Source: Acinetobacter rathckeae
Lineage (GTDB): Bacteria > Pseudomonadota > Gammaproteobacteria > Pseudomonadales > Moraxellaceae
Direction: 5' to 3'
DNA: 64,000 bases
Assembly: GCF_015627125.1 (NCBI RefSeq)
Contig: NZ_VTDO01000008.1
Coordinates: forward strand, 1-64,000
Below, piece after piece: positions 19,510 to 29,535 of this stretch. The notes beneath the pieces are model-generated. The model was given only the letters and a program-made list of their open reading frames with translations, was not told the DNA's origin and made no database searches. Positions within the stretch are counted from its first letter, which is position 1. Each line of letters begins with the position of its first letter. The position numbers and the translations under genes were made by a program.

Positions 19510-20046
19510 TTAGGCAAGAAGACGAGTCCGCATTTTCTCAAGCTTGCTCAGCGCAGAGTCATCTATCACTTGATCACCTGCACGAATCACAACACCTGCA
19601 ATAAGTGCAGGGTTAACAGTCACAGACACTTTAACAGCACTGTTAAAGCGTTTTTGTAACGCTTCTACAAGTAGTTGTTCTTGTACTGCTGTTAACGGAA
19701 ATGCTGATTCAATTGTGATATCAACAATTTTGTTACGTTGTGATTTGAGCTCTTCATATTCAGTTAATACTTGTGGAAGTAATGACAAACGGTCATTTTC
19801 TGCCAAAAGTAAAATGAACTTTGATAGTGCTTCTGATTGTGCTTCACCTAAAACTTGCGTAAAAAGCTTTAATTGCCCTTCCGGAGTAATCTCAGGACGG
19901 TTCAAATAAGCGGAAAATGCTTCGTCTTGCACCGCAGCACTGAGCATTTGTAATGCATTTGACCAATTGTCAGTTACACCTTGCTCAGCAGCATAAGAAA
20001 ATGCTGCTTTAGCGTACGGGCGTGCCAACGTCAAGAGTTCAGCCAT
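19510..20046 (-). CDS. atpH: ATP synthase F1 delta subunit
   Basis: 178 residues. It joins the peripheral stalk to the top of F1. The N-terminal helical bundle ([19 protein letters not shown]) and the C-terminal signature ([25 protein letters not shown]) are typical. It lies between atpF (12-bp gap) and atpA (40 bp to its chosen start). Confidence 0.97.
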   Translation of the reverse strand: MAELLTLARPYAKAAFSYAAEQGVTDNWSNALQMLSAAVQDEAFSAYLNRPEITPEGQLKLFTQVLGEAQSEALSKFILLLAENDRLSLLPQVLTEYEELKSQRNKIVDITIESAFPLTAVQEQLLVEALQKRFNSAVKVSVTVNPALIAGVVIRAGDQVIDDSALSKLEKMRTRLLA

Positions 20047-20058
20047 ATCTCGCCTCTC

Positions 20059-20529
20059 TTAGAGTTTCGCAGCCAGCTGAGTCAGCATGGCATTGTGAGC
20101 TTCAGCATCAACATTTTGGTTAAGAATTTTTTCTGCACCATCTACTGCCAAAGCAGCAACTTGTTGACGTAATTCTTCGCGAGCAGCATTGATTTCTTGA
20201 TCGGCTGTTTCTTGTGCCTGTTGACGAATACGTTCACCTTCAGCAGTTGCCTGTGTACGTGCTTCTTCAACCAGTTGATTGGCACGACGATTTGCCTGTT
20301 CAATCAATTGTGCTGCTTGAACTTTTGCCGCATCAAGTTCATTTTTTACTTGAGCTTGAGCATCAGCAAGATCTGCTTTTGCTTTTTCTGCAGCATTTAA
20401 GCCATCAGCGATTCGACGTTGACGTTCACTAATCGCATTGATTAGCGGTGGCCAAACAAACTTCATGCAAAATATGACGAAAACTAAAAATGCAATTGCT
20501 TGACCAAATAATGTGTAGTTGATATTCAT
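20059..20529 (-). CDS. atpF: ATP synthase Fo b subunit
   Basis: 156 residues. One N-terminal membrane helix ([24 protein letters not shown]) is followed by a long charged Ala/Gln/Glu-rich helix that dimerises to form the peripheral stalk. Length and composition match the E. coli subunit. Confidence 0.97.
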   Translation of the reverse strand: MNINYTLFGQAIAFLVFVIFCMKFVWPPLINAISERQRRIADGLNAAEKAKADLADAQAQVKNELDAAKVQAAQLIEQANRRANQLVEEARTQATAEGERIRQQAQETADQEINAAREELRQQVAALAVDGAEKILNQNVDAEAHNAMLTQLAAKL

Positions 20530-20566
20530 TGCAATTCCTCAATCACATAATTTTGGAATATACGAA

Positions 20567-21781
<1,215 letters not shown>

Positions 21782-21888
21782 TCACACCTGGTCAATGTCA
21801 ATTACGAAAAAGAGAAACGAATACTGCGTACTGCAAAGGTATCTCGTATTCTCTCCAATAATATTCAATTTTATGTGCTTATACTTGT

Positions 21889-22281
21889 TTATTTTGTTCG
21901 TCTAGCAACCAAAAAAGGGGCAACCCATGACATCATCTGAACAAGTATAAAACCACAAAACAATGCAATTGGTGACAACGGTTTCACATTGTTTAAAATT
22001 AAAGCAAATCCAATCATAACGATCGCAAACTTACCCATCATTCCTTTATACATGTTTAAAAGCACTTGTTTTGAGGCACGTGCTCCCGCAGTACGAAAAG
22101 ACTGCCATGAAAAATAGGTACATGCGAGCCAACAAACCAATGCACCAAGTGCAATACTTTTTGCTGCCGTCCCATCTTTCAAAAGCCATGCGATAAAGGC
22201 TGAAACTGGAATCATTAATGCTTGTAAACAGACCTGAGCTTTGGCAAAGCGTAGATCAATCATTCGCTTTACTTGAGCCAT
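21889..22281 (-). CDS. atpI: ATP synthase accessory protein AtpI
   Basis: About 130 residues with four predicted membrane helices. AtpI proteins assist assembly of the c ring and may act in magnesium uptake. It is weakly conserved in sequence; the identity rests on its hydrophobic profile and on being first in the atp operon. ATG 22281 is preferred; an in-frame GTG at 22293 has AGGTG overlapping it and is less likely. Confidence 0.88.
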   Translation of the reverse strand: MAQVKRMIDLRFAKAQVCLQALMIPVSAFIAWLLKDGTAAKSIALGALVCWLACTYFSWQSFRTAGARASKQVLLNMYKGMMGKFAIVMIGFALILNNVKPLSPIALFCGFILVQMMSWVAPFLVARRTK

Positions 22282-22343
22282 TTTGGCTGACACCTAACAT
22301 GAATGTTCAAAAGTTTAACTCATGATCGTTTTTAATCGCAGGC

Positions 22344-22372
22344 ATTATAGATGCCACCCCCTCAACATGCAA
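22344..22372 (-). promoter_or_regulatory. Promoter of the atp operon
   Basis: On the minus strand TTGCAT (22367-22372) and a perfect TATAAT (22344-22349) are separated by 17 bp. Transcription would begin about 45 nt before the atpI start. No other strong promoter is visible upstream of atpI. Confidence 0.65.
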
Positions 22373-22449
22373 TCTTTTCCGACAGTTAGCACCACCTTTT
22401 TGGTAAAAAGCGAGTTTTTTTTAATTTAAGGTTAAGTTAAGCCTGTTTT

Positions 22450-23292
22450 TTACGATTTGACGGATGTTTGTACGCATTGGTGAATTTTTTGCGCAAGATC
22501 TGTCCATGCTTTAATAAAATCATTTTCGCCCATTAAACTTTCATTCACTGGCTGAAAATATATTGGCTGAAGTTTTTGATATTGGCTACGACTCGCCTCC
22601 CCTTCTGCAAGTAAACACATGTTTGCATATGGTCTGTTGTCATTCAGGTACTTCATTTGTGAAACAGTTGGAGGTACGTGTGGGTCACTGGTGAGTGCAC
22701 CTGCCAACTTAATATTTGATGCTCTTTCAATATATTGATAAGCATCATGATATGACCAATATTTGATTGGCGTTTTATGTTGTCCAAATTGGCGTGTCGC
22801 AAGCAAAAATTTCTGTGAGAATGCACGTGCATTGGCCCAATATTGTGCTTTATGCTCTGGGTGCTGTTTTGAGCGTGCTGCGGCAATAAAAAAAGCAATT
22901 CTGACTGCATTATTTGGCTCAAGCCATACATGCGTATCCACAGACTGGGCAATGGCATTGCCTTTCACATCTCGTAAAGGTAGTGTATTAAGTACCCCAG
23001 ATGAAAGTAGAGAAAATGCTTTGGGATTGTCTGCTAAAAGTTTATTAAGCGGTGCTTCATGGGCTTTACCTAACCAAATAATCATTTCCGCATCTTGCAA
23101 ACTTTTGCGATTTTCTGGAGTAAGCTGTATATCATGCCCAGATTGATTCCCCAATAAAAGTTCTGGCTCTTCCACCCCTTTCGTGACTTCTTGAGCAATC
23201 AAGTAAAGTGGGTGTATAGAAACCACCAATCCTTTTGCCCAAAGGCTGTGACTGTAAAAAACTAAAGCCAGTACTGCAATTAAACGTGCCAT
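22450..23292 (-). CDS. znuA: Zinc ABC transporter periplasmic binding protein
   Basis: Captures zinc in the periplasm for ZnuBC. About 280 residues with the chosen start ATG 23292, which gives a compact signal peptide (MARLIAVLALVFYSHSLWA). Longer in-frame starts (23313, 23355) would place codons in or beside the Zur boxes. Metal-site histidines lie in SIHPLYLIAQEV, QSGHDIQL, DTHVWLEP and YWSYHDAYQYIE. The His-rich flexible loop of E. coli ZnuA is absent: the stretch before DTHVWLEP contains no histidine run. It is divergent from zur-znuCB across a shared operator region. Confidence 0.93.
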   Translation of the reverse strand: MARLIAVLALVFYSHSLWAKGLVVSIHPLYLIAQEVTKGVEEPELLLGNQSGHDIQLTPENRKSLQDAEMIIWLGKAHEAPLNKLLADNPKAFSLLSSGVLNTLPLRDVKGNAIAQSVDTHVWLEPNNAVRIAFFIAAARSKQHPEHKAQYWANARAFSQKFLLATRQFGQHKTPIKYWSYHDAYQYIERASNIKLAGALTSDPHVPPTVSQMKYLNDNRPYANMCLLAEGEASRSQYQKLQPIYFQPVNESLMGENDFIKAWTDLAQKIHQCVQTSVKS

Positions 23293-23320
23293 CTGAGATC
23301 TCAATTGTGCCATTCCTAGC

Positions 23321-23333
23321 GTTATAATATAAC
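23321..23333. promoter_or_regulatory. Zur box 1
   Basis: GTTATAATATAAC, extended to the right by ATTTT, matches the gammaproteobacterial Zur operator core (TGTTATAWTATAACA) perfectly in its inner 13 positions. It lies between znuA and zur, about 30 bp upstream of the chosen znuA start. Confidence 0.85.
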
Positions 23334-23340
23334 ATTTTAC

Positions 23341-23353
23341 GTTATACTGTAAC
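23341..23353. promoter_or_regulatory. Zur box 2
   Basis: GTTATACTGTAAC is a second palindrome of the Zur type, exactly 20 bp from the first, so both sit on the same face of the helix about two turns apart. It lies about 75 bp upstream of the zur start, so two dimers could control both directions. Confidence 0.75.
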
Positions 23354-23427
23354 ATATATCAGAAATATGCTAATATAACTTTGAAAATATACAATCAAAC
23401 ATCCCAATTTTAGGTCAGGTAAATTAT

Positions 23428-23922
23428 ATGGCATCATGTACTCATTCACATGATAATACAGTGCATGGTGTACATGATCATGCAGACATCAACCTACGAC
23501 TGCTTGAGGCAGAAACCTTGTGTGCGAGTAACCATGCTCGCCTGACACCTCTTAGAAAGGAAGTGCTGGCTTTAATTTTACAAGCACATGGCCCAATTGG
23601 GGCATACGACATCTTGGCACAAATCAAAAACACATCAGATAAACCTGCTGCACCACCTACAGTCTATCGTAGTTTAGATTTTCTATTGGATATGGGGCTT
23701 GTTCATCGACTCAGCTCAATTAATGCTTTTATTCCATGTTGTCACCCTAGAGAAGGCCACCAAGCCGCTTTTTTAATTTGTTCAAACTGCAAAGCAGTCA
23801 AAGAAGCATCTGCTGACTCTGTACTTAGCCAACTTTCTACACTGACAGATTCAGATGAATTTACCATTCATCACACCACCATTGAAATTTCAGGAACATG
23901 TAAACAGTGCAACCTAGCTTAG
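23428..23922 (+). CDS. zur: Zinc uptake regulator, Fur family
   Basis: 164 residues; zinc-loaded repressor of znu genes. The winged-helix DNA-binding part includes ARLTPLRKEVLALILQ and PPTVYRSLDFLLDMGLVHRL. The metal sites include CCHPREGHQAAFLICSNC and the C-terminal CKQC. The first 20 residues carry five histidines and a cysteine (CTHSH...VHGVHDH), an extra metal-binding tail. Its stop codon overlaps the start region of znuC, which implies translational coupling, and its own promoter carries Zur boxes (autoregulation). Confidence 0.95.
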   Translation: MASCTHSHDNTVHGVHDHADINLRLLEAETLCASNHARLTPLRKEVLALILQAHGPIGAYDILAQIKNTSDKPAAPPTVYRSLDFLLDMGLVHRLSSINAFIPCCHPREGHQAAFLICSNCKAVKEASADSVLSQLSTLTDSDEFTIHHTTIEISGTCKQCNLA

Positions 23923-24683
23923 CACCTGAACTGATTGCTTTAAATAATATTCACGTTCATTTAGATGAACGTCATATTTTAACAGGCGTAGATTTTTCGT
24001 TGCATAAAAATGAAATTGTGACGCTCATTGGCCCAAATGGTGCGGGGAAATCAACGTTAATTAAAGTATTGCTAGGTATTGTTGAGCCAAGCCAAGGCCA
24101 TATTCAGAAGTCTAGTGGTTTAAAGCTGTCTTATGTACCACAGAAATTTAATCCCTCTTTAAGCATGCCTTTACGAGTAAAAGACTTGCTTGGACTAGAA
24201 AAATGTACTGCCACAGTCAAACAGCAAATTATTGATGAAACAGGCATTTATAAATTACTCAATGCAAAAGTACAATTGCTTTCTGGTGGTGAACGCCAAC
24301 GAGTGTTACTCGCACGTGCATTACTTAGACAACCGAATGTTTTAGTGCTTGATGAACCAATGCAGGGCCTTGATATTCAATCTGAAGCCGAGCTATATGC
24401 GTATGTTCGCACCCTACCCGAACGCTACGGTTGTGCTGTGATTATGGTGTCGCATGACCTACAGTGGGTCATGCAAGGCACACACCGCGTGATTTGTTTA
24501 AACAAACACGTTTGCTGTAGTGGCTCACCTGAAAATGTACAAAAACACCCTGAATATTTAGCAATTTTTGGCACACAACGCACATTTTATCAGCATCATC
24601 ATGATCACTGTGCCCACGGCGACACACCAACCACATGCCAACATGGTTCAACCCCTCATATTCACCCAGAAGCGGAAGTCTAA
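23907..24683 (+). CDS. znuC: Zinc ABC transporter ATPase
   Basis: 258 residues. Walker A GPNGAGKST, signature LSGGERQRVLLARAL, Walker B VLVLDEPMQGLD and the switch histidine in VSHDLQW are intact. The start is GTG at 23907, overlapping the end of zur by 16 bp. The C-terminus (YQHHHDHCAHGDTPTTCQHG...HIHP) holds eight histidines and two cysteines, probably a zinc-binding tail as in other ZnuC proteins. Confidence 0.96.
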   Translation: MQPSLAPELIALNNIHVHLDERHILTGVDFSLHKNEIVTLIGPNGAGKSTLIKVLLGIVEPSQGHIQKSSGLKLSYVPQKFNPSLSMPLRVKDLLGLEKCTATVKQQIIDETGIYKLLNAKVQLLSGGERQRVLLARALLRQPNVLVLDEPMQGLDIQSEAELYAYVRTLPERYGCAVIMVSHDLQWVMQGTHRVICLNKHVCCSGSPENVQKHPEYLAIFGTQRTFYQHHHDHCAHGDTPTTCQHGSTPHIHPEAEV

Positions 24684-24686
24684 ATC

Positions 24687-25484
24687 ATGATGGAATGGTT
24701 ACAATTACTACTCCCTGCATGGGTGATGGGTAGTTTACTGATTTTTTTAACTGCGCCATTGGGGTGTTTAATGCTATGGCGACGGATGTCGTTTTTTGCC
24801 GACACAATGGCTCATGGCACACTTCTTGGTGTTGCCATTGCAGGGCTATTATCACTCCCTCTATGGATTGGCGTCTCTTTTTTAGCCTTGTTATTGGTCG
24901 CAATTCTATGGTTTTTATATGACCGTCGCTTACCTAACGATGCCCTATTGGCATTGTGTTCAGCAACATTGCTGTGTAGTGGCCTGCTTTTAATTCAGCA
25001 ACTCCCCTTGTTAAGACCAGAGCTCCAAAGTTATTTGTTTGGTGATTTACTGACCATTAATTGGTCTGACCTGCCTCTTTTCTCTGCTGTCATTTTAGTG
25101 GCGATTAGCATTTTATATAAATTTTGGCGACCTCAACTTCAAATCGCCATTGATACAGATATTGCAATCAGCGAAGGCGTCAATGCAAAGTTACAGCGTT
25201 TAGTCTTCATGCTGTTATTAGCAATGTTTACTGTATTGGCTTTACGTGCAGTCGGCTCATTACTCATGGGTGCACTGCTCGTCATACCTGCATTAACGGC
25301 ACGACTTTTAGCACACTCACCAAAGCAAATGGTATTACTTGCTTTTGTACTGGGTCAAATTGCGTTATCTGTGGGTTTATGGTCAAGTGCTTTACTCAAT
25401 ATTGCCACGGGCTTAAGTATTGTTTTGACCATGGCTCTATTGTTCTTTGGTATTTTCACCCTACAAAAACTCATTCATCGATAG
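24687..25484 (+). CDS. znuB: Zinc ABC transporter permease
   Basis: 265 residues, about eight hydrophobic segments. It carries the ABC-3 permease coupling region (FFADTMAHGTLLGVAIAGLL) and LLMGALLVIPALTARLLA. It begins 3 bp after znuC with a GGAAG ribosome site, so it is cotranscribed. It ends tail-to-tail with a small unknown gene, with a 2-bp gap. Confidence 0.95.
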   Translation: MMEWLQLLLPAWVMGSLLIFLTAPLGCLMLWRRMSFFADTMAHGTLLGVAIAGLLSLPLWIGVSFLALLLVAILWFLYDRRLPNDALLALCSATLLCSGLLLIQQLPLLRPELQSYLFGDLLTINWSDLPLFSAVILVAISILYKFWRPQLQIAIDTDIAISEGVNAKLQRLVFMLLLAMFTVLALRAVGSLLMGALLVIPALTARLLAHSPKQMVLLAFVLGQIALSVGLWSSALLNIATGLSIVLTMALLFFGIFTLQKLIHR

Positions 25485-25486
25485 AA

Positions 25487-25729
25487 CTATAAGAATGGGT
25501 TTTCAACCTCTTGTTTGTCTTGTAGTTGAACTTTCTCAGGCAAATCTTTTGCTTCTTCTAAAGCCTTGACCAAGTCATTGGCAAAAGCTTGCAATGCTTT
25601 TGCTGTTTTTAATCCATCTTGGTCTTTGCTCACCTGCAAATTGCCATAGATATTGACTCGGTCTAAGCCATTTTCTAAAGTTAAGTCATATATTGCAGAT
25701 GATTCATCTGTCTCAAATGGTTTAAACAT
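25487..25729 (-). CDS. Small conserved-looking protein of unknown function
   Basis: 80 residues, acidic, no signal peptide and no membrane helix. It has a beta-rich N-terminal half (IYDLTLENGLDRVNIYGNLQV) and a helical C-terminal half (TAKALQAFANDLVKALEEAKDLP). I recognise no family. Support for a real gene: AGAGGATAAAACATG provides a good ribosome site, codon use fits the neighbours, and it fits neatly between znuB and the nuclease gene. It may be cotranscribed with the upstream nuclease gene on the same strand. Confidence 0.7.
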   Translation of the reverse strand: MFKPFETDESSAIYDLTLENGLDRVNIYGNLQVSKDQDGLKTAKALQAFANDLVKALEEAKDLPEKVQLQDKQEVENPFL

Positions 25730-25768
25730 GTTTTATCCTCTTTATTAGTGCATGCTATACATTGACTG

Positions 25769-26842
25769 TTATTTAGCCATCATCTTTAAGAAGAATTCAA
25801 GTAAATCCATCAAAATTCGTTTAAAAAAGCTGACCCAAGTATTTTGACTATTTCCTGTTGAGGTTGATGTACTACCTTCAGAAGGACGATTCGGTGCCGT
25901 AAATTGTTTTTTGAGTGCAGTTAACTCTTCAGCACTGACCTCTGCAGCACAATCACTTTTTGTATCTGTAGACAAATACGCTGGTGCTCTGTTTGCTTTG
26001 ATGTCTGCTGTCGACTCTGGCAAATCATAAACTTTTCTTTTCGTAGCTTCACTCAAGCTTGGAAAAAGGTTAATCCCTGTGAGTGCTTCAATTTGGCAAA
26101 CACTAACCACATTGACCTGCAAAGAGTCATCATTGGGCGCATAGTAAGCACCGATCACCCCTGTTTTAGGATAATAGACTGCTTTAAATACGGCTGAAGG
26201 AACAAATACGCCATTACCAATGGTTTGTAATTTTTTGCCCGCAAAAATAGGCCCTGTGACCACATAAACATCTTGTTTTTGCTTAGTCACCATACCTCTG
26301 GTGGCTTCTTCAAGCATACGCCATATTTCTTGGTTATTTTTAGGCGCTTGTGGCACCATATTCGCCAGTGAAAAACTGTCATACTGCGAAGCCTCATCTG
26401 GCATATCACCATTTGGTGACATATGCCCGCGGTCGTAGCCTGAACCTCTATAGTCTTTAAGCGTTGCTCTATAGATCGGGCTTACACGGTCTTCTTCATG
26501 AAAACTGTCTTGACGCTTGATTTTCTGGCTCAAACGTACAGGCGTTAAATGCTCTGCACTCCAAAAAGGGGTTTTAGATACACCAGAATACATGACATTA
26601 AAGCCATTTAAACAAAGGGGCGTCGTATTCTTTCTCAGACTTTCTTTCACCAAAAATGGCGGTGCATTATTATAAAATTGACTTGTACATGGCGTTTTGG
26701 CCCATATACTTTCACCACTTGCAAATGCAGACTGTGGCAATAACATTGTGCCAAGTAAGGCACTTAAAAGACCACTAGAAAGGATTATTGTTCTATGACT
26801 CAAAGGATTTTTAAAGCAATTAAACGTGGTCATAGACTTCAT
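25769..26842 (-). CDS. Secreted DNA/RNA non-specific endonuclease
   Basis: NUC family (Serratia nuclease fold), about 357 residues. A hydrophobic N-terminal segment (TIILSSGLLSALLGTMLLPQSAFA) is a signal peptide, so it acts in the periplasm or outside the cell. The catalytic motif is YDRGHMSPNGDM (His of DRGH), with the metal-binding Asn region in NMVPQAPKNNQEIW. The C-terminus is Ser/Thr-rich followed by a hydrophobic end (SFFKRILMDLLEFFLKMMAK). It may degrade extracellular nucleic acid for nutrients. The start is uncertain: ATG 26842 or 26833, or TTG 26857. Confidence 0.9.
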   Translation of the reverse strand: MKSMTTFNCFKNPLSHRTIILSSGLLSALLGTMLLPQSAFASGESIWAKTPCTSQFYNNAPPFLVKESLRKNTTPLCLNGFNVMYSGVSKTPFWSAEHLTPVRLSQKIKRQDSFHEEDRVSPIYRATLKDYRGSGYDRGHMSPNGDMPDEASQYDSFSLANMVPQAPKNNQEIWRMLEEATRGMVTKQKQDVYVVTGPIFAGKKLQTIGNGVFVPSAVFKAVYYPKTGVIGAYYAPNDDSLQVNVVSVCQIEALTGINLFPSLSEATKRKVYDLPESTADIKANRAPAYLSTDTKSDCAAEVSAEELTALKKQFTAPNRPSEGSTSTSTGNSQNTWVSFFKRILMDLLEFFLKMMAK

Positions 26843-27072
26843 ATTTTTTTCAAACAAAATAATTTAAGAAGAGATTAACAATCTCACTTTATAAAGTATA
26901 TTAGTGATGCGTTAATTGTTTATAGATTAGGCAGTTTGCGAACATCACCTTTTATTTGCTTACAATAGTATGCAACGATGGCATTTACTTTTGTATAAAG
27001 CACCTTTTGAACGGTGTAAAATAGAAGTCTTACTGTTGCTATATTATGATTTCAAAGCTCTGGAGTCGAACA

Positions 27073-27330
27073 ATGCGTCATATTCTTTTCATCACTGGCC
27101 TATTGGTCGGTTTTTCATCTCTTCATTCTGTATATGCTGAACCTGCGGTACAGCCTGGGCAAACTCTAGAGAGTTTATCAAAAGTGACTATCTCTACAAC
27201 GGTGAATGATCAGCCGGGTTCTTTAGAAAAGTTGTTACAAAGTGGGGAGTATCAACTGATTTCACCAGATCCGATCAATACCAATACACCGTCTAGCAAT
27301 ACAGATAATGTACCTGTACGCTCAAAATAA
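27073..27330 (+). CDS. Small secreted protein of unknown function
   Basis: 85 residues. A signal peptide (MRHILFITGLLVGFSSLHSVYA) is followed by a polar mature part ending in an Asn/Thr/Ser-rich tail. ATG 27073 is favoured because GGAG lies seven bases before it; an upstream in-frame ATG at 27046 lacks a ribosome site. No family recognised. A bidirectional terminator follows. Confidence 0.7.
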   Translation: MRHILFITGLLVGFSSLHSVYAEPAVQPGQTLESLSKVTISTTVNDQPGSLEKLLQSGEYQLISPDPINTNTPSSNTDNVPVRSK

Positions 27331-27343
27331 AATGAGCTTTTAT

Positions 27344-27377
27344 AAAAAAACCGAGTGCATTGCACTCGGTTTTTTTA
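27344..27377. terminator. Bidirectional terminator between small secreted protein and kup
   Basis: CCGAGTGCA-T-TGCACTCGG (27351-27369) is flanked by seven A on one side and seven T on the other, so it can end transcription from either direction. It lies between two convergent genes. Confidence 0.9.
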
Positions 27378-27378
27378 T

Positions 27379-29259
27379 TTAAATTTCAATTTGACTTCCC
27401 ATTTCTACCACACGATTAGTTGGAATCTGATAGAAGTCACTCACAGGACTGGTGTTTCGATACATAGAAATAAATAGTTTTTCTCGCCACGGTGCCATAC
27501 CCTGCCCGACAGTATGTATGAGTCTGTCTCTTGAAATAAAGAAACTGATATGCATCATATCAAACTCAAAACCGAGTTCTTTGTAGGCTATTTCCAGCGC
27601 TTCAGGCACATTCGGCTGATCTTTAAAACCATAATATAAAAAGAGACGATAAAAACGTTCATCTAACTTTTCAATATACATACGGTCTTGATCTGCAACG
27701 AATGGCACATCTTGCGTGACGACCGTAATCATAATATTACGTTCATGAAGGACTTTATTGTGCTTAATATTGTGGAGCATGGCATGCGGTACAATATTGG
27801 GTGTCCCTGTGAGAAAAATCGCTTCACCCGGTACATATTTAGTGTCATCACTCATACTCACGCTTTTGATAAAAAGTTCGAGTGGTAAAGCATCTTTTTC
27901 TAGACGTTGAATCACAATCTCACGACCATTTTTCCATGTGATTAACACGGTAAACACGACAATACCAATGGCTAAAGGAACCCATCCGCCTGCTAGAATT
28001 TTGAGTGATGTAGATGATACAAAAACAATATCCATCAATAAAAAGGGTACAGCAAATAAAGCCAATTTCCATACTGGCCATTTCCAACCACTTCGAGCGT
28101 AGGCAGTCACCAAGATGGTACTACAGAGCATGGTCATGGTCACAGCCACACCATAGGCACTGGCCAAATTGGCACTGTTGTGAAAGAGTAAAATTAGAAT
28201 AACAACAGAAATGTACAGAACCCAGTTAATAAACGGCAAGTAAATTTGACCTTGCTCTATGTCTGAGGTGTGATGAACCGTTAAGCGTGGTAAATAACGT
28301 AGCTGGATAGCTTGATTTGCCATTGAAAACACACCCGTAATCACAGCTTGTGAGGCAATCACCGCAGCGGCGGTTGCCAAGGCGATCATTGGGTATAAGC
28401 CCCAATCGGGTACAAGCATATAAAATGGGTTTGAAATCGCAGTTGGGTCTCGCAGTAATAAAGCCCCCTGCCCGGCATAGTTAATCATTAAACATGGGCA
28501 AACCACCACAAACCACGCCAAACGAATGGGACTACGGCCAAAATGCCCCATGTCTGCATAAAGCGCTTCACCGCCTGTAAGTGTAAGTACTACAGCACCC
28601 ATGGCCAAAAAGGCTACACCCGGCTCTTGGGCAATAAAGTGAATTGCCCAATATGGATTAACAAGCTCTAAAACAAACGGCGTTTTGATAATACTTACAA
28701 CACCAAGTACACCAATAGAAATAAACCACGTGAGTGTAATCGGGCCAAAGAATTTACCCATGGTTGCAGTACCATGCCTTTGCACCATAAATAAGGCAGT
28801 TAAAATGCCCAATGCAATCGGCATAAGCCATTTATTAAATGCAGGTGTCGCAATACTTAACCCTTCAACGGCTGAAAGCACTGAAATGGCCGGCGTGATA
28901 ATACCATCGCCAAAAAATAATGATGCACCAATAAAACCAAGCGCTATCAGCAGTGTTTTCTTATGCCGATTCATTTGATTGGGACGCAGATTTAGTGCCA
29001 ATAGCGACATAATACCGCCTTCGCCATTGTTATCTGCTCGCATAATAAAGGTGACGTATTTTACACTGATGGTAAGCATCATTGACCAAAAAACCAATGA
29101 TAAAATACCCATGATTGTCGCTTCACTTAAAGCAATATGCGCTTCAATAAAGCATTGTTTTATTGCATATAATGGACTCGTTCCGATGTCACCGAAGACC
29201 ACCCCCAAAGCAGCAAGTGTGATCGCATATTTAGATGGTTTATAATTTGAATTTTGCAT
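27379..29259 (-). CDS. kup: Low-affinity potassium transporter Kup
   Basis: A KUP-family proton/potassium symporter of about 626 residues. Twelve membrane segments occupy the first 450 residues. Family motifs include [36 protein letters not shown] and [20 protein letters not shown] long cytoplasmic tail ends in [15 protein letters not shown] 29259 is the likely start; GTG 29283 is an alternative in the same frame. It is divergent from the tRNA-Ser gene. Confidence 0.95.
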   Translation of the reverse strand: MQNSNYKPSKYAITLAALGVVFGDIGTSPLYAIKQCFIEAHIALSEATIMGILSLVFWSMMLTISVKYVTFIMRADNNGEGGIMSLLALNLRPNQMNRHKKTLLIALGFIGASLFFGDGIITPAISVLSAVEGLSIATPAFNKWLMPIALGILTALFMVQRHGTATMGKFFGPITLTWFISIGVLGVVSIIKTPFVLELVNPYWAIHFIAQEPGVAFLAMGAVVLTLTGGEALYADMGHFGRSPIRLAWFVVVCPCLMINYAGQGALLLRDPTAISNPFYMLVPDWGLYPMIALATAAAVIASQAVITGVFSMANQAIQLRYLPRLTVHHTSDIEQGQIYLPFINWVLYISVVILILLFHNSANLASAYGVAVTMTMLCSTILVTAYARSGWKWPVWKLALFAVPFLLMDIVFVSSTSLKILAGGWVPLAIGIVVFTVLITWKNGREIVIQRLEKDALPLELFIKSVSMSDDTKYVPGEAIFLTGTPNIVPHAMLHNIKHNKVLHERNIMITVVTQDVPFVADQDRMYIEKLDERFYRLFLYYGFKDQPNVPEALEIAYKELGFEFDMMHISFFISRDRLIHTVGQGMAPWREKLFISMYRNTSPVSDFYQIPTNRVVEMGSQIEI

Positions 29260-29340
29260 AAAAAAACTACGTTTACTCTGCACTTAAACGAGATTTTATC
29301 ACTATATAATGCTTTTTACTGTAACCACATGCGTTTTATC

Positions 29341-29369
29341 TTGGCAGCCTACATTTTTTTGGGTATGAT
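29341..29369 (+). promoter_or_regulatory. Promoter of tRNA-Ser
   Basis: TTGGCA (29341-29346), a 17-bp spacer and TATGAT (29364-29369) are followed by a GC-rich CGCCCC stretch. The mature tRNA begins 12 bp after the -10 element, so the leader is very short. Confidence 0.75.
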
Positions 29370-29380
29370 CGCCCCTCATT

Positions 29381-29470
29381 GGTGAGGTGTCCGAGTGGCT
29401 TAAGGAGCACGCCTGGAAAGTGTGTATACGTTTACGCGTATCGAGGGTTCGAATCCCTCTCTCACCGCCA
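29381..29470 (+). tRNA. tRNA-Ser (anticodon GGA)
   Basis: 90 nt including an encoded CCA end. The acceptor stem is GGTGAGG with TCTCACC (one G-T pair). A class II long variable arm is present, the T-loop is TTCGAAT, and the anticodon GGA sits in CTGGAAA. It reads UCC/UCU serine codons. Confidence 0.97.
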
Positions 29471-29501
29471 TATTGTATACTTATAAAAATCATACTGTAT
29501 T

Positions 29502-29535
29502 AAAAAGCTTAAACTCAACGGGTTTAAGCTTTTTT
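29502..29535 (+). terminator. Terminator after tRNA-Ser
   Basis: AAAAAGCTTAAAC (29502-29514) pairs with GTTTAAGCTTTTT (29522-29534), a perfect 13-bp arm with a 7-nt loop and a T-run. Confidence 0.8.

Noticed and set aside
29302..29493. Reading frame antisense to the tRNA-Ser gene with a GERGIRTLDT-like sequence
   Set aside because: This is the well-known false protein produced by the reverse complement of tRNA-Ser; the tRNA fold is complete.
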